DNA of 33,234 nt from Bacteroidia bacterium (GTDB taxonomy: Bacteria > Bacteroidota > Bacteroidia > UBA4408): positions 1 through 33,234 of the forward strand of contig JACMRI010000150.1 in assembly GCA_014376525.1 (NCBI GenBank). Direction: 5' to 3'. A program made the translations under genes and the position numbers. The stretch's first letter is position 1, and every line of letters begins with the position of its first letter. Positions 16,359 through 24,500 of the stretch are shown here, piece by piece. Below the pieces are notes generated by a model. The model did no database searches. It had not been told where the DNA came from and saw only the letters and a list, made by a program, of their open reading frames with translations.

Positions 16359-16625
16359 TTAATTTTTAGTTAAATTGTAAATATCGTGTTTCCGTACGTA
16401 TAGCAAGGGTTTGTGTAGTGTATATAATGTTTCGTTATTCGCATGGCTTACACTTATTAGTACAGTATATTCTGCGCAATTATCGTGCGCATGTATGCAG
16501 GGCAATTCGGTTATGGTTATAGTGTCAGTTAAGGTTGCCAGTGCGTATTGTATAAGCCATAACGTTACAGCCTGCTTGTTTTGCAAGAGATTAGGATCGT
16601 TAGGGTTTTTGAAGAATAGAGGCAT
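16359..16625 (-). CDS. Unknown 88-aa protein upstream of pirin
   Basis: A short soluble protein starting M-P-L-F-F-K-N-P-N-D-P-N-L-L-Q-N-K and ending with L-L-Y-V-R-K-H-D-I-Y-N-L. It has no signal peptide or membrane segment. It contains a C-I-H-A-H-D-N-C cluster at about residues 43-50 that could bind a metal, which is inference. The frame can be read from a TTG at 16646, but the ATG at 16625 is preferred because a -7 promoter box (16644-16651) overlaps the TTG. The stop is 5 nt from the pirin ATG. I do not recognise a family. The plus-strand frame of 96 codons at 16411-16701 over the same DNA is judged to be a shadow. Confidence 0.6.
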   Translation of the reverse strand: MPLFFKNPNDPNLLQNKQAVTLWLIQYALATLTDTITITELPCIHAHDNCAEYTVLISVSHANNETLYTLHKPLLYVRKHDIYNLTKN

Positions 16626-16643
16626 TGGTGGTGGTTGGTGGTG

Positions 16644-16651
16644 CAAAATTA
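16644..16651 (-). promoter_or_regulatory. Bacteroidetes -7 promoter box for the 88-aa gene and pirin
   Basis: On the minus strand the sequence reads TAATTTTG, matching TAnnTTTG, 19 nt before the ATG at 16625. It supports the ATG over the upstream TTG start. Confidence 0.5.
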
Positions 16652-16736
16652 ATAATTTATGGTACTGCTTTTTAAATAAAAAATGTGTGTATAAATTATA
16701 ATTTATAGATTAGTGAAAAATTAAATCCAAATTACA

Positions 16737-19700
16737 ATGAAAACTATTTGCACAACACTACTACTTACGTTAACGTTATTCGGTTATAACGCTACTTACG
16801 CATCTCACTTAGCAGGCGGGCAAATAACTTGGAAATGTAAGCCTAATGGCAAGTACCGTTTTTATTTGTCGTTATACCAAGCTTGCGAAGGAGGTAATTC
16901 AAGTCAAATTGGTTTAGGGCCAACATCATTATGCGTGTATAATCACCCTACCATTAACAGCATTACATTAAACGAAATGAATAATAGAGAAATATCTCAA
17001 CCTGGCTGCGCAGTTACTGGTGCTATAAAATGTGGCAATACTAAGCTAGGTGCAATGCAAGAAATTTTATACGAATCGGCTGATGTGGATTTAGGATTAT
17101 ATACACCAGGTATAAATGGATGGTGGTTTACCTATAGTAACTGTTGCAGACCAGGTGCAGTAGTCAATGTTTCTGATGCTGGTTTTACGTTACGCTCTAC
17201 GATGTATAATTATACTAATAAAAACGCATACCCGTGTTATGATAATTCGCCTATGTTTTTGGAGCAACCTGTTGGTATTGTAGCCAAAGGACAAGCTTTT
17301 AGCTATAATGCTAATGCCACTGATGCAGATGGGGATTCGGTAACTACGGAGTGGGGGCGCCCTATGACGGATACATGGACAGATGGAACAACTATAGACC
17401 CCACAGCTTGCCATGTTGGGACTGGGTCTAATCATTGGAAACTTAATTTACCAAGCGCATCTCGCACAACTTATTCCACTTTTAATGCTCCATACACATT
17501 TAGCAATCCATTAAGCGCTATTCAAATTCCGCCTGTAGCGCCAGCAACACTATCACCCCCGCTATTAGAACCTATAACAGGACAAATAAATTTTGTAGTG
17601 CCTAACACTGTACTTACAGGAATGTATGTGTTTACTTTAAAAACAACATCTTTTCGTAATGGTATAAAAATAGCCGAAGTTAATCGCGATTTTATATTTA
17701 GTGTATATCTAGCGCAAACAGATAAAACACCTACCATAGCACCAGTACAGTTTGTTAAAAATGGTATTGCAGACTCTACAGGCTATGAACTAAATGTAAA
17801 CGCAGGAGATTTAGTAGAATTTGACATTACGGCTCAAGATACTATTATACAGCAACAAACATTAGCCACTACAGGATTACAATATGGAACACTTACAAAC
17901 TATAATAAATATGATTCCAGTACATTTAATTTAAAAGCACCATGTACCACACCACCATGTAGTGCTACAGCCACAAGTGGTTGCGGCACACCGCCATGTG
18001 CGCAATTTAGTTTTACTACTCCTAATCCTTTTGTACCTACCGCAGGTGTAACTACTGGTTATGGGCAAACTGGTGGGCATTTTAGTTGGCAGACGAACTG
18101 TATTCACGCAAGTAACTTAGTAACAGCAGGCGCAGGTGGCACAAGTACGCAAGCGTACAATACGTTTCAGTTTGTATTCAAATCTATTGATGATGCTTGC
18201 CCTGTACCCGGCTTTAAATATCAAACTATACGTGTAAATGTACACCCTGTTCCTCCACCCGCAAACACAATTACACAAACAACACTGTTGTGCAATGGCG
18301 ATAGTAATGCCACAGCAAGTCTATCTATTTTAAATAATCCTAACAACTATACTACTACGTGGAACACTATACCTATTCAAACAGGATTAACAGCTAGTAA
18401 TCTTAAAGAAGGCGATTATTATGTGTTTTTTGAAGACACTGTAAATAATTCAGTTTGTGGAGGTAAATCTGGAAAAAAAGTAACAATTGTAGCACCACCT
18501 AAATTAACCACAACTACAACACAAAACAACTTGTGTAATGGTAATTCTAATGGTACTGCTATTATTACCGCTACAGGCGGAACACAACCTTACTCTTATG
18601 CTTGGAATACAAGCCCTGTACAAACCAATGATACTGCTATAAACTTACCAAGTGGTAATACCTCTTGCACAGTAACCGATGCTAATGGTTGTACAATAGT
18701 TACAAATACTGGTTTAGCGGCTGTTGCAACATCTGCTATTAATTGTAACGGACGCTCGGGAAACCCTGTTGTTACAGTGCAAGGCGGGAATAAACCTTAC
18801 ACGTATAGTTGGAATACTACACCTGTACAAACTACGAACACTGCTTATGTTACACTTGCTGGAGCTTATACCTGTACGGTTACTGATGCTACAAGTTGCA
18901 CTATTCAAGCATCAGTAAATGTGGTAAATAAACCAGGCCTAACTGTACTTAATAATACCCCTGTTAATTGCTTTGAAGATAGTACAGGAGTATTAACTGT
19001 AAAAGTAACAGGAGGCAAAGCGCCATATATTTACAACTGGTATTATCAAGGAATACCTTATGATACATCACTAAACCTCACACACTTAAAGGCAGGTATT
19101 TATACATTCAACATTACTGATGGTAACAACTGCACAAGCAATACCAATATAACTGTAGCAGAGCCCGTAAAACTTACACATACGGTTAACAGTTTTGATG
19201 TGTTGTGTGCAGGCTATGGAAACGGAGTAATTTACCTTACTGAAAATGGAGGTAATATACCTTATAATTATTCTTGGAATTTACTTCCTCTTAATAATTC
19301 TTCTTATTTAAATAATCTTAACGGAGGTAATTACCGATGTATAATTACTGATGCAAAAGGTTGTGCAGATACTGCTAACGTTGTAATAAATGAACCTTTA
19401 CCACTTACGTTAAGTTTTACACAATTGAAATCATGCAATCAAGACGCCTCTGTAACGGCTCATGTTACAGGAGGGACACCAAATTACACATACACTTGGA
19501 ATACAACACCTGTAGCTTATTATTACATAGATTCTAGTGCATTTACTCATAATACAGGTACGTATATATGTAAAATAAGAGACCAAAACTCCTGCTATGT
19601 AACCGATAGTGTATTTGTAAACACAGATACTTCATTATTTAATGTGGCTATCAACTCGTCATCGTGCGCCACTTGTAACAATGGGAGTATAAAAGTAATT

Positions 19701-20129
19701 CCAACAGGAGGCTCGCAACCTTACTCTTATAGCATAAACAATGGGGCTATGCAAGCAGATTCTTTGTTTACAAACCTATTACCAGGTTCTTATTTAGTAA
19801 CCCTTGCCGACACTAATGGCTGCTGGGATACCGCTACTGTTATACTTGGTTATACAACACAGCTAGCCCATACCATCAATAATATTTCTTATAAAATATA
19901 CCCAAGCATTACTAGCGATAAACTTAATGTGGAAGTAAATTTAAAATATAATTCGCCAATAGCTATACGTATTTCAAGTTTAGAAAACAAACAGTTGTAT
20001 AGCACTAACTTTAAATCTACTACTACATTAAACGAAATAATTGATGTAAACGAATTAGCAAGTGGTACTTATTTTATAACTATACAAACTAACGAAGATA
20101 GCGTTACTCGTAAGTTTATAAAAGAGTAA
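16737..20129 (+). CDS. Large secreted SprB-repeat protein with T9SS type A sorting domain
   Basis: A 1130-aa exported protein, signal peptide 1-22 (ends A-T-Y-A). The first 510 residues begin S-H-L-A-G-G-Q-I-T-W-K-C, a common start in Bacteroidetes surface adhesins, and include a cadherin-like N-A-T-D-A-D-G-D-S segment near residue 194. Residues about 514-1040 hold seven repeats of 70-80 residues of the SprB kind (PF13573): each starts with a Cys motif such as L-C-N-G-N-S-N-G, has T-G-G-x-x-P-Y-x-Y-x-W in the middle, then G-x-Y-x-C-x-V-T-D-x-x-G-C. The C-terminus (about 1048-1130) is a type A sorting domain: Y-K-I-Y-P-S-I-T-S-D, L-A-S-G-T-Y-F-I-T-I. SprB is the mobile gliding adhesin of Flavobacterium johnsoniae; an adhesive or surface-filament role is inferred. 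It is a single-gene unit between divergent and downstream genes. Confidence 0.88.
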   Translation: MKTICTTLLLTLTLFGYNATYASHLAGGQITWKCKPNGKYRFYLSLYQACEGGNSSQIGLGPTSLCVYNHPTINSITLNEMNNREISQPGCAVTGAIKCGNTKLGAMQEILYESADVDLGLYTPGINGWWFTYSNCCRPGAVVNVSDAGFTLRSTMYNYTNKNAYPCYDNSPMFLEQPVGIVAKGQAFSYNANATDADGDSVTTEWGRPMTDTWTDGTTIDPTACHVGTGSNHWKLNLPSASRTTYSTFNAPYTFSNPLSAIQIPPVAPATLSPPLLEPITGQINFVVPNTVLTGMYVFTLKTTSFRNGIKIAEVNRDFIFSVYLAQTDKTPTIAPVQFVKNGIADSTGYELNVNAGDLVEFDITAQDTIIQQQTLATTGLQYGTLTNYNKYDSSTFNLKAPCTTPPCSATATSGCGTPPCAQFSFTTPNPFVPTAGVTTGYGQTGGHFSWQTNCIHASNLVTAGAGGTSTQAYNTFQFVFKSIDDACPVPGFKYQTIRVNVHPVPPPANTITQTTLLCNGDSNATASLSILNNPNNYTTTWNTIPIQTGLTASNLKEGDYYVFFEDTVNNSVCGGKSGKKVTIVAPPKLTTTTTQNNLCNGNSNGTAIITATGGTQPYSYAWNTSPVQTNDTAINLPSGNTSCTVTDANGCTIVTNTGLAAVATSAINCNGRSGNPVVTVQGGNKPYTYSWNTTPVQTTNTAYVTLAGAYTCTVTDATSCTIQASVNVVNKPGLTVLNNTPVNCFEDSTGVLTVKVTGGKAPYIYNWYYQGIPYDTSLNLTHLKAGIYTFNITDGNNCTSNTNITVAEPVKLTHTVNSFDVLCAGYGNGVIYLTENGGNIPYNYSWNLLPLNNSSYLNNLNGGNYRCIITDAKGCADTANVVINEPLPLTLSFTQLKSCNQDASVTAHVTGGTPNYTYTWNTTPVAYYYIDSSAFTHNTGTYICKIRDQNSCYVTDSVFVNTDTSLFNVAINSSSCATCNNGSIKVIPTGGSQPYSYSINNGAMQADSLFTNLLPGSYLVTLADTNGCWDTATVILGYTTQLAHTINNISYKIYPSITSDKLNVEVNLKYNSPIAIRISSLENKQLYSTNFKSTTTLNEIIDVNELASGTYFITIQTNEDSVTRKFIKE
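18280..19858 (+). repeat. Seven tandem SprB-like protein repeats
   Basis: Repeat units begin near codons 514, 597, 667, 742, 821, 896 and 976 of the host gene. They share C-N-G/C-F-E/C-A-G starts, a G-G-x-x-P-Y core and a closing T-D-x-x-x-C. DNA identity between units is low, so the array is old and unlikely to recombine readily. Confidence 0.8.
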
Positions 20130-20197
20130 ACCCTATTTGTAAACAAACCATAATTAATAAGTAAACATACCGTACGAAAATTCGTAATTAATTTACG

Positions 20198-20205
20198 TAT
20201 TTTTG
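20198..20205 (+). promoter_or_regulatory. Bacteroidetes -7 promoter box directly in front of surE
   Basis: TATTTTTG matches TAnnTTTG and ends only 8 nt before the surE ATG. Transcription would start at or within a few bases of the start codon, giving a nearly leaderless mRNA. A short inverted repeat, TACGAA-AA-TTCGTA (20173-20186), lies just upstream and could be an operator, though arms of 6 bp are weak evidence. Confidence 0.5.
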
Positions 20206-20212
20206 TGCTACT

Positions 20213-20983
20213 ATGAACAACACTACTCTACTACTCGTAACCAACGACGACGGCATTACTGCCAAAGGCATAAATACACTAAAACGCATAGCTATGCACT
20301 ACGGTACTGTAACTGTGGTAGCGCCCGACAAGCCTCAATCGGGCATGGGACACGCTATTACTCTTAACAACACCTTGCGTGCATTGCCTATAAAAAGTAG
20401 CTTAGGCATAGCCGAATACGCCTGTAGCGGCACCCCTGTAGATTGCGTAAAACTTGCTGTAGCGCATTTATTGCCTCGCAAGCCTAACCTCATACTGTCG
20501 GGTATTAACCATGGTAGTAACTCATCTATAAGCGTAATATACTCGGGCACTATGAGTGCTGCTGTAGAGGGCGCTATTGAAGGTATACCAAGTATTGGTT
20601 TTAGTTTGTGCTCGCACGATGTAGATGCCGACTTTGATCAATACGAACCCTTTATACGTAAGGTTATAGATCACGTACTTAGCGTAGGTTTGGAGTTGGG
20701 CAGTTGCTTAAATGTAAATATACCAGATGTGCCTGCCGCAGAAATTAAAGGAATAAAAATATGCCGACAAGCCAAAGCGCAATGGATAGAAAAATTTGAC
20801 GCACGTACCGATCCTATGGGCAACCCTTATTATTGGCTTACTGGTTATTTACATAACGAAGATAAGGGTACTGATACTGATGAGTACGCATTGGCACAGC
20901 ATTACATATCGGTAGTACCTGTACAGCACGATCTTACCGCACACCACTTAATACAAAAACACCGTGATATTGAATTGGCTTAA
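20213..20983 (+). CDS. surE: 5'/3'-nucleotidase SurE
   Basis: A 256-aa metal-dependent nucleoside monophosphate phosphatase. The N-terminal L-V-T-N-D-D-G-I (Asp12, Asp13), V-V-A-P-D-K-P-Q-S-G-M-G-H-A-I-T (Ser43), S-G-T-P-V-D-C-V and L-S-G-I-N-H-G-S-N (Asn99) carry all metal and active-site positions of the family. The length is typical. It begins a plus-strand run that continues through a small membrane gene to lpxB, with the next gene overlapping its 3' end by 20 bp. Confidence 0.96.
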   Translation: MNNTTLLLVTNDDGITAKGINTLKRIAMHYGTVTVVAPDKPQSGMGHAITLNNTLRALPIKSSLGIAEYACSGTPVDCVKLAVAHLLPRKPNLILSGINHGSNSSISVIYSGTMSAAVEGAIEGIPSIGFSLCSHDVDADFDQYEPFIRKVIDHVLSVGLELGSCLNVNIPDVPAAEIKGIKICRQAKAQWIEKFDARTDPMGNPYYWLTGYLHNEDKGTDTDEYALAQHYISVVPVQHDLTAHHLIQKHRDIELA

Positions 20984-21272
20984 GAAGAACTTACCCGACA
21001 AATTTTGGTTTGGTTTTACATTAGGTATTATAACGCCATTTATTGCGTTTATATTCTATTGGTTAATTTCATATCCAGGTTTATCGTTTGCTAAATGCCT
21101 TAAATTAATATACATAGGCGCTTATTATACACAATTAATGAGCTTGTGTGTAATACCTTCTGTGGGCTTGTTTTTTGGAATAATGCACTTAGATAAATAC
21201 CGTATTGGTTACGGTTTAATAGGTGCAGTATTACTTTATACAATAGTGAATTTTGCTTTAAAAATGATTTAA
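20964..21272 (+). CDS. Small membrane protein between surE and lpxB
   Basis: A 102-aa protein with three hydrophobic segments (about residues 16-37, 58-72 and 80-98), so predicted in the inner membrane. There is no ATG at the front: the frame can start with GTG at 20964 or TTG at 20970, both inside the end of surE, giving an overlap of about 20 bp. Its stop lies 3 nt from the lpxB ATG. The tight packing suggests translational coupling and possibly a role linked to lipid A or envelope. I do not recognise a family with known function. Confidence 0.75.
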   Translation: MILNWLKKNLPDKFWFGFTLGIITPFIAFIFYWLISYPGLSFAKCLKLIYIGAYYTQLMSLCVIPSVGLFFGIMHLDKYRIGYGLIGAVLLYTIVNFALKMI

Positions 21273-21275
21273 GTA

Positions 21276-22415
21276 ATGAAGTATTATATAATTAGCGGCG
21301 AAGCAAGTGGCGATATGCACGGGGCTAACCTCATAGCACAATTATACGCTAAAGACCCACAAGCAAACATACGTTGCTGGGGTGGCGATAAAATGCAGGC
21401 TGCTGGTGCAACATTGGTAAAACATTATAAATCATTAGCTTTTATGGGCTTTGTAGAGGTCGTTGCTAATTTAAAAACTATACTTAGTAATATTTCTTTT
21501 TGCAAAAAAGACATTATCGCTTTTGGTCCCGATTGTATTATTTACATAGATTATCCAGGCTTTAATCTGCGTATAGCTAAGTGGGCAAAGGAAAAAAATT
21601 ACACCAATATTTATTACATATCGCCACAAGTGTGGGCGTGGAAACAATCGCGGGTACAGCTTATAAAACAAGTAGTAGATAAAATGTTAGTTATACTTCC
21701 GTTTGAAAAAGAATTTTACCGTAAATTTAATTTTGAAGTAGAATATGTAGGTCACCCACTGTTAGATGAGTTAAATAAGTACAAACAAGATTTTAATTTA
21801 CAACAGTTTTTACAGCATAATAATTTAAATCAAACGCCTATAATAGCACTATTGTCTGGAAGTAGAGAGCAGGAGGTTAATAATATGCTTAGTCAAATGT
21901 TAGCAGCAGGAAAATTAGTAACCACGCATCAACTAGTAATAGCAGGCGCTCCGGCACTTAGTATTGCATTTTATGAAACGTGTTTACGTTCGTTTGGTAT
22001 AGCTACTGATGATGTTAAAATTATATACAACCAAACCTATGAGTTGTTGCAAGCTGCTGATGTAGCCATGGTAACATCTGGTACAGCAACGTTAGAAACC
22101 GCATTAATAGGCACTCCGCAAGTAGTATGTTACAAAAGTAATGTAGTTTCTTACTGGATAGCACTACAGCTTATTAAAGTAAAATACATATCGTTAGTAA
22201 ACTTAATAGCCGATAAGTTAATAGTAAAAGAATTGATACAACACGATATGAATGCGCAAAACATTTATAACGAAATAAATTTGTTGTTAACCAATATGAA
22301 ATATCGTACTACTATGACAACTAATTATATGCAACTGGTAAAAATGCTCGGTAACGCAGGTGCATCAAGCAATGCGGCGCAACAGATAGTTGATTATTTA
22401 ACTACTAAAAAATAA
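21276..22415 (+). CDS. lpxB: Lipid-A-disaccharide synthase
   Basis: A 379-aa glycosyltransferase of family GT19 that joins UDP-2,3-diacylglucosamine and lipid X on the cytoplasmic face of the inner membrane. Recognised by the start Y-Y-I-I-S-G-E-A-S-G-D-M-H-G-A-N-L, C-W-G-G-D-K-M, F-M-G-F-V-E-V, I-D-Y-P-G-F-N-L-R-I-A, Y-I-S-P-Q-V-W-A-W-K, V-G-H-P-L-L-D, L-L-S-G-S-R-E-Q-E-V and V-T-S-G-T-A-T-L-E-T-A. The length is usual. Followed after 2 nt by the SpoIID-domain gene. Confidence 0.97.
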   Translation: MKYYIISGEASGDMHGANLIAQLYAKDPQANIRCWGGDKMQAAGATLVKHYKSLAFMGFVEVVANLKTILSNISFCKKDIIAFGPDCIIYIDYPGFNLRIAKWAKEKNYTNIYYISPQVWAWKQSRVQLIKQVVDKMLVILPFEKEFYRKFNFEVEYVGHPLLDELNKYKQDFNLQQFLQHNNLNQTPIIALLSGSREQEVNNMLSQMLAAGKLVTTHQLVIAGAPALSIAFYETCLRSFGIATDDVKIIYNQTYELLQAADVAMVTSGTATLETALIGTPQVVCYKSNVVSYWIALQLIKVKYISLVNLIADKLIVKELIQHDMNAQNIYNEINLLLTNMKYRTTMTTNYMQLVKMLGNAGASSNAAQQIVDYLTTKK

Positions 22416-22417
22416 AA

Positions 22418-23593
22418 ATGAAACGCACAATACTTTCTTTTTTGCTATTTTTTTTTACTACGCAATGGATTTGTGCACATAAATTTGTGGGGATAGGTTT
22501 AAGTAATGTTAAGGTAAGTGTATTTAATTCGTCGCACATAAAAACAGTACTTATAGCGCCTCTACAAGGTGCATATACCGTAGTGTGCGATGGTGTAAAG
22601 CTATATCAAGTAAGCCCCGAATTTGTAATACAACTTAATTGTGTAAACGATTCGATAGATGTAAAAACTGGCGACCAAAAATCTACTCGAGCCAAATGTG
22701 TTGATATTACTGGTATGCAAGGCACTAATGTATTTAAAGTGAAATTAGTAAACCCCGATGCTGCTATAAAACAATATGATGATAACCTACAAGTACACGT
22801 GGCAAATGGCGAATTAAAATTGGTAAATGAAACTAACTTAGATACTTATGTAAGCAATGTAGTAACCGCTGAAGTAGGTACACAAGCTACGTTGGAATAT
22901 TATAAAGCACAATCAATCATCTGTCGTACATACGCATTGGGGCATTTGCGCAGGCACGAGCAAGAAGGATTTAACCTATGCGACCAAGTACATTGCCAAG
23001 TAACCAACGGTACTGCCAAGGTTACTCCACTTATTAGAGAGGCCACTTTATTTACCAAAGGATTAGTAATGGTGGACGAAAAACAACAATTAGTATTAGC
23101 TGCTTTTCATAGTAATTGCGGCGGGCAAACCGTAAATTGTGAAGAGGTATGGAGTATGAAAAAAAGCTACTTGCGTAGTAAAACTGACAACTATTGCAAA
23201 ACAAGCAAGCAAGCCAATTGGGAAAAGAAAATTCCGCTTACAGAATGGAACGCTTATTTTTGTAATAAATACAATATAACCGAACTCGATAAACTAGCTT
23301 TATTAGGCGCTTACACTCAAGAAACACGTAAAGTATATTATAGTAATTCGCCAGCAATATTGCTTAAAAACATTCGCACCGATTTCAAATTAAAATCAAC
23401 TTTGTTTGATGTAAGTAATGATGGTGTAAATGTGTATGTGCGTGGGCACGGCTACGGACATGGCGTTGGGCTGTGCCAAGAGGGTGCTATTAATATGGCG
23501 AAGCAGGGCATAGATTATAAAACGGTACTTAACTTTTATTTTTTAAATATTGCAATTATAGATTTAGATTTACTCAACTTTGATAAGCAATAG
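22418..23593 (+). CDS. SpoIID/LytB domain protein (amidase enhancer-like)
   Basis: A 391-aa exported protein, signal peptide about 1-20 (F-T-T-Q-W-I-C-A). The SpoIID domain shows V-V-T-A-E-V-G (about 147-153), Y-Y-K-A-Q-S-I-I-C-R-T-Y-A-L, C-D-Q-V-H-C-Q-V and, near the end, R-G-H-G-Y-G-H-G-V-G-L-C-Q-E-G-A (about 342-357). SpoIID of Bacillus is a lytic transglycosylase for denuded glycan strands, and LytB enhances the amidase LytC; a peptidoglycan role here is inferred from family. Placed 2 nt after lpxB, so part of the envelope operon. Confidence 0.92.
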   Translation: MKRTILSFLLFFFTTQWICAHKFVGIGLSNVKVSVFNSSHIKTVLIAPLQGAYTVVCDGVKLYQVSPEFVIQLNCVNDSIDVKTGDQKSTRAKCVDITGMQGTNVFKVKLVNPDAAIKQYDDNLQVHVANGELKLVNETNLDTYVSNVVTAEVGTQATLEYYKAQSIICRTYALGHLRRHEQEGFNLCDQVHCQVTNGTAKVTPLIREATLFTKGLVMVDEKQQLVLAAFHSNCGGQTVNCEEVWSMKKSYLRSKTDNYCKTSKQANWEKKIPLTEWNAYFCNKYNITELDKLALLGAYTQETRKVYYSNSPAILLKNIRTDFKLKSTLFDVSNDGVNVYVRGHGYGHGVGLCQEGAINMAKQGIDYKTVLNFYFLNIAIIDLDLLNFDKQ

Positions 23594-23597
23594 CACT

Positions 23598-24368
23598 ATG
23601 TTTTTTATACTTTCCAAACTACTCGATTTTTGTATTAGCCCATTTAATTGGATACTTTTTTTATTTACACTATCGTTCACCGTATGGGCTACAAAGTATG
23701 CTATTGCTAATAAATTACGTATTGCTACATTGGTACTACTATTGTTTTTTACCAATCCGTTTATTAGTAATGAGGTTATGTTACACTACGAATTAAAAGG
23801 AATAACGTATAGCAAAATTGACAAAAAATACGATTGTGCCATAGTTCTTGGCGGTTATATGAAATATTACAATAGCGAATTAAACACTATAAGTTTTAGC
23901 GATGCCTATGATAGATTAAGTGAAGCTATAATGCTGTATCATAACCACAAAATAAATTATATTTTGCTAAGTGGAGGCAGCGGTCATTTAGTAAACGAAC
24001 CCGCCGAAGGTGCATTAGCAAAGGAATACTTAATACATTATGCCTGCATACCCGATAGTGCAATATTGGTAGATAACACCTCCCGCAATACATACGAAAA
24101 CATAATTGAGTGCAAAAAAATAATTAAAGCCAAGCAGTTCAACAACGTTTTATTAATATCATCGGCGTTTCATTTGCGTCGTAGTAATGCTATATGCGTA
24201 AAACAAAATTTGCCCGTAACACTATATGCTACCGACCAATATGCTGGGCGAAAGCGCATAAACCCTACCACTACGCTCATACCAAGCGTTGATAATTTAT
24301 TGCTATGGAATATCCTCATTCACGAGTGGATGGGTTATGCTACATATAAGTTAATGGGTTATTGCTAA
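23598..24368 (+). CDS. YdcF/ElyC-type membrane protein (DUF218)
   Basis: A 256-aa protein with two N-terminal hydrophobic segments (about residues 8-27 and 40-56) and a DUF218 domain: C-A-I-V-L-G-G (about 94-100), I-L-L-S-G-G-S-G (about 136-143), D-N-T-S-R-N-T-Y-E-N (about 171-180), L-L-I-S-S-A-F-H-L-R-R. The layout is like ElyC/SanA proteins, linked to envelope integrity; the exact reaction is unknown. The frame opens with TTG at 23580 inside the previous gene, but the ATG at 23598 is preferred; it starts 4 nt after the SpoIID-gene stop. The gene closes the envelope operon and is followed by a long hairpin. Confidence 0.86.
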   Translation: MFFILSKLLDFCISPFNWILFLFTLSFTVWATKYAIANKLRIATLVLLLFFTNPFISNEVMLHYELKGITYSKIDKKYDCAIVLGGYMKYYNSELNTISFSDAYDRLSEAIMLYHNHKINYILLSGGSGHLVNEPAEGALAKEYLIHYACIPDSAILVDNTSRNTYENIIECKKIIKAKQFNNVLLISSAFHLRRSNAICVKQNLPVTLYATDQYAGRKRINPTTTLIPSVDNLLLWNILIHEWMGYATYKLMGYC

Positions 24369-24370
24369 AT

Positions 24371-24411
24371 ATCAAAAATTATTATGAACTTGGTTCATAG
24401 CCATTTTTGAT
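24371..24411. terminator. Two-tier hairpin between convergent genes
   Basis: An outer 9-bp stem (ATCAAAAAT at 24371-24379 with ATTTTTGAT at 24403-24411) and an inner 7-bp stem (TATGAAC at 24383-24389 with GTTCATA at 24393-24399) are separated by a 3-by-3 internal loop; the apical loop is TTG. It begins 2 nt after the DUF218 stop. The convergent oxidoreductase gene stops at 24501. Best read as a terminator of the plus-strand operon. Confidence 0.6.
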
Positions 24412-24500
24412 TATGCTATTATTATAGTTGGACTTTTTAAATTATAATATTGCTTAGCTATAAAAGTAACGTGAACATATTGTTTTTTACTTTAAAATAA

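Noticed and set aside
18280-19858. Repeated DNA that might be a CRISPR or other nucleic-acid array
   Set aside because: Repeats are at the protein level, about 225 bp long and diverged; they are SprB domains within one reading frame.
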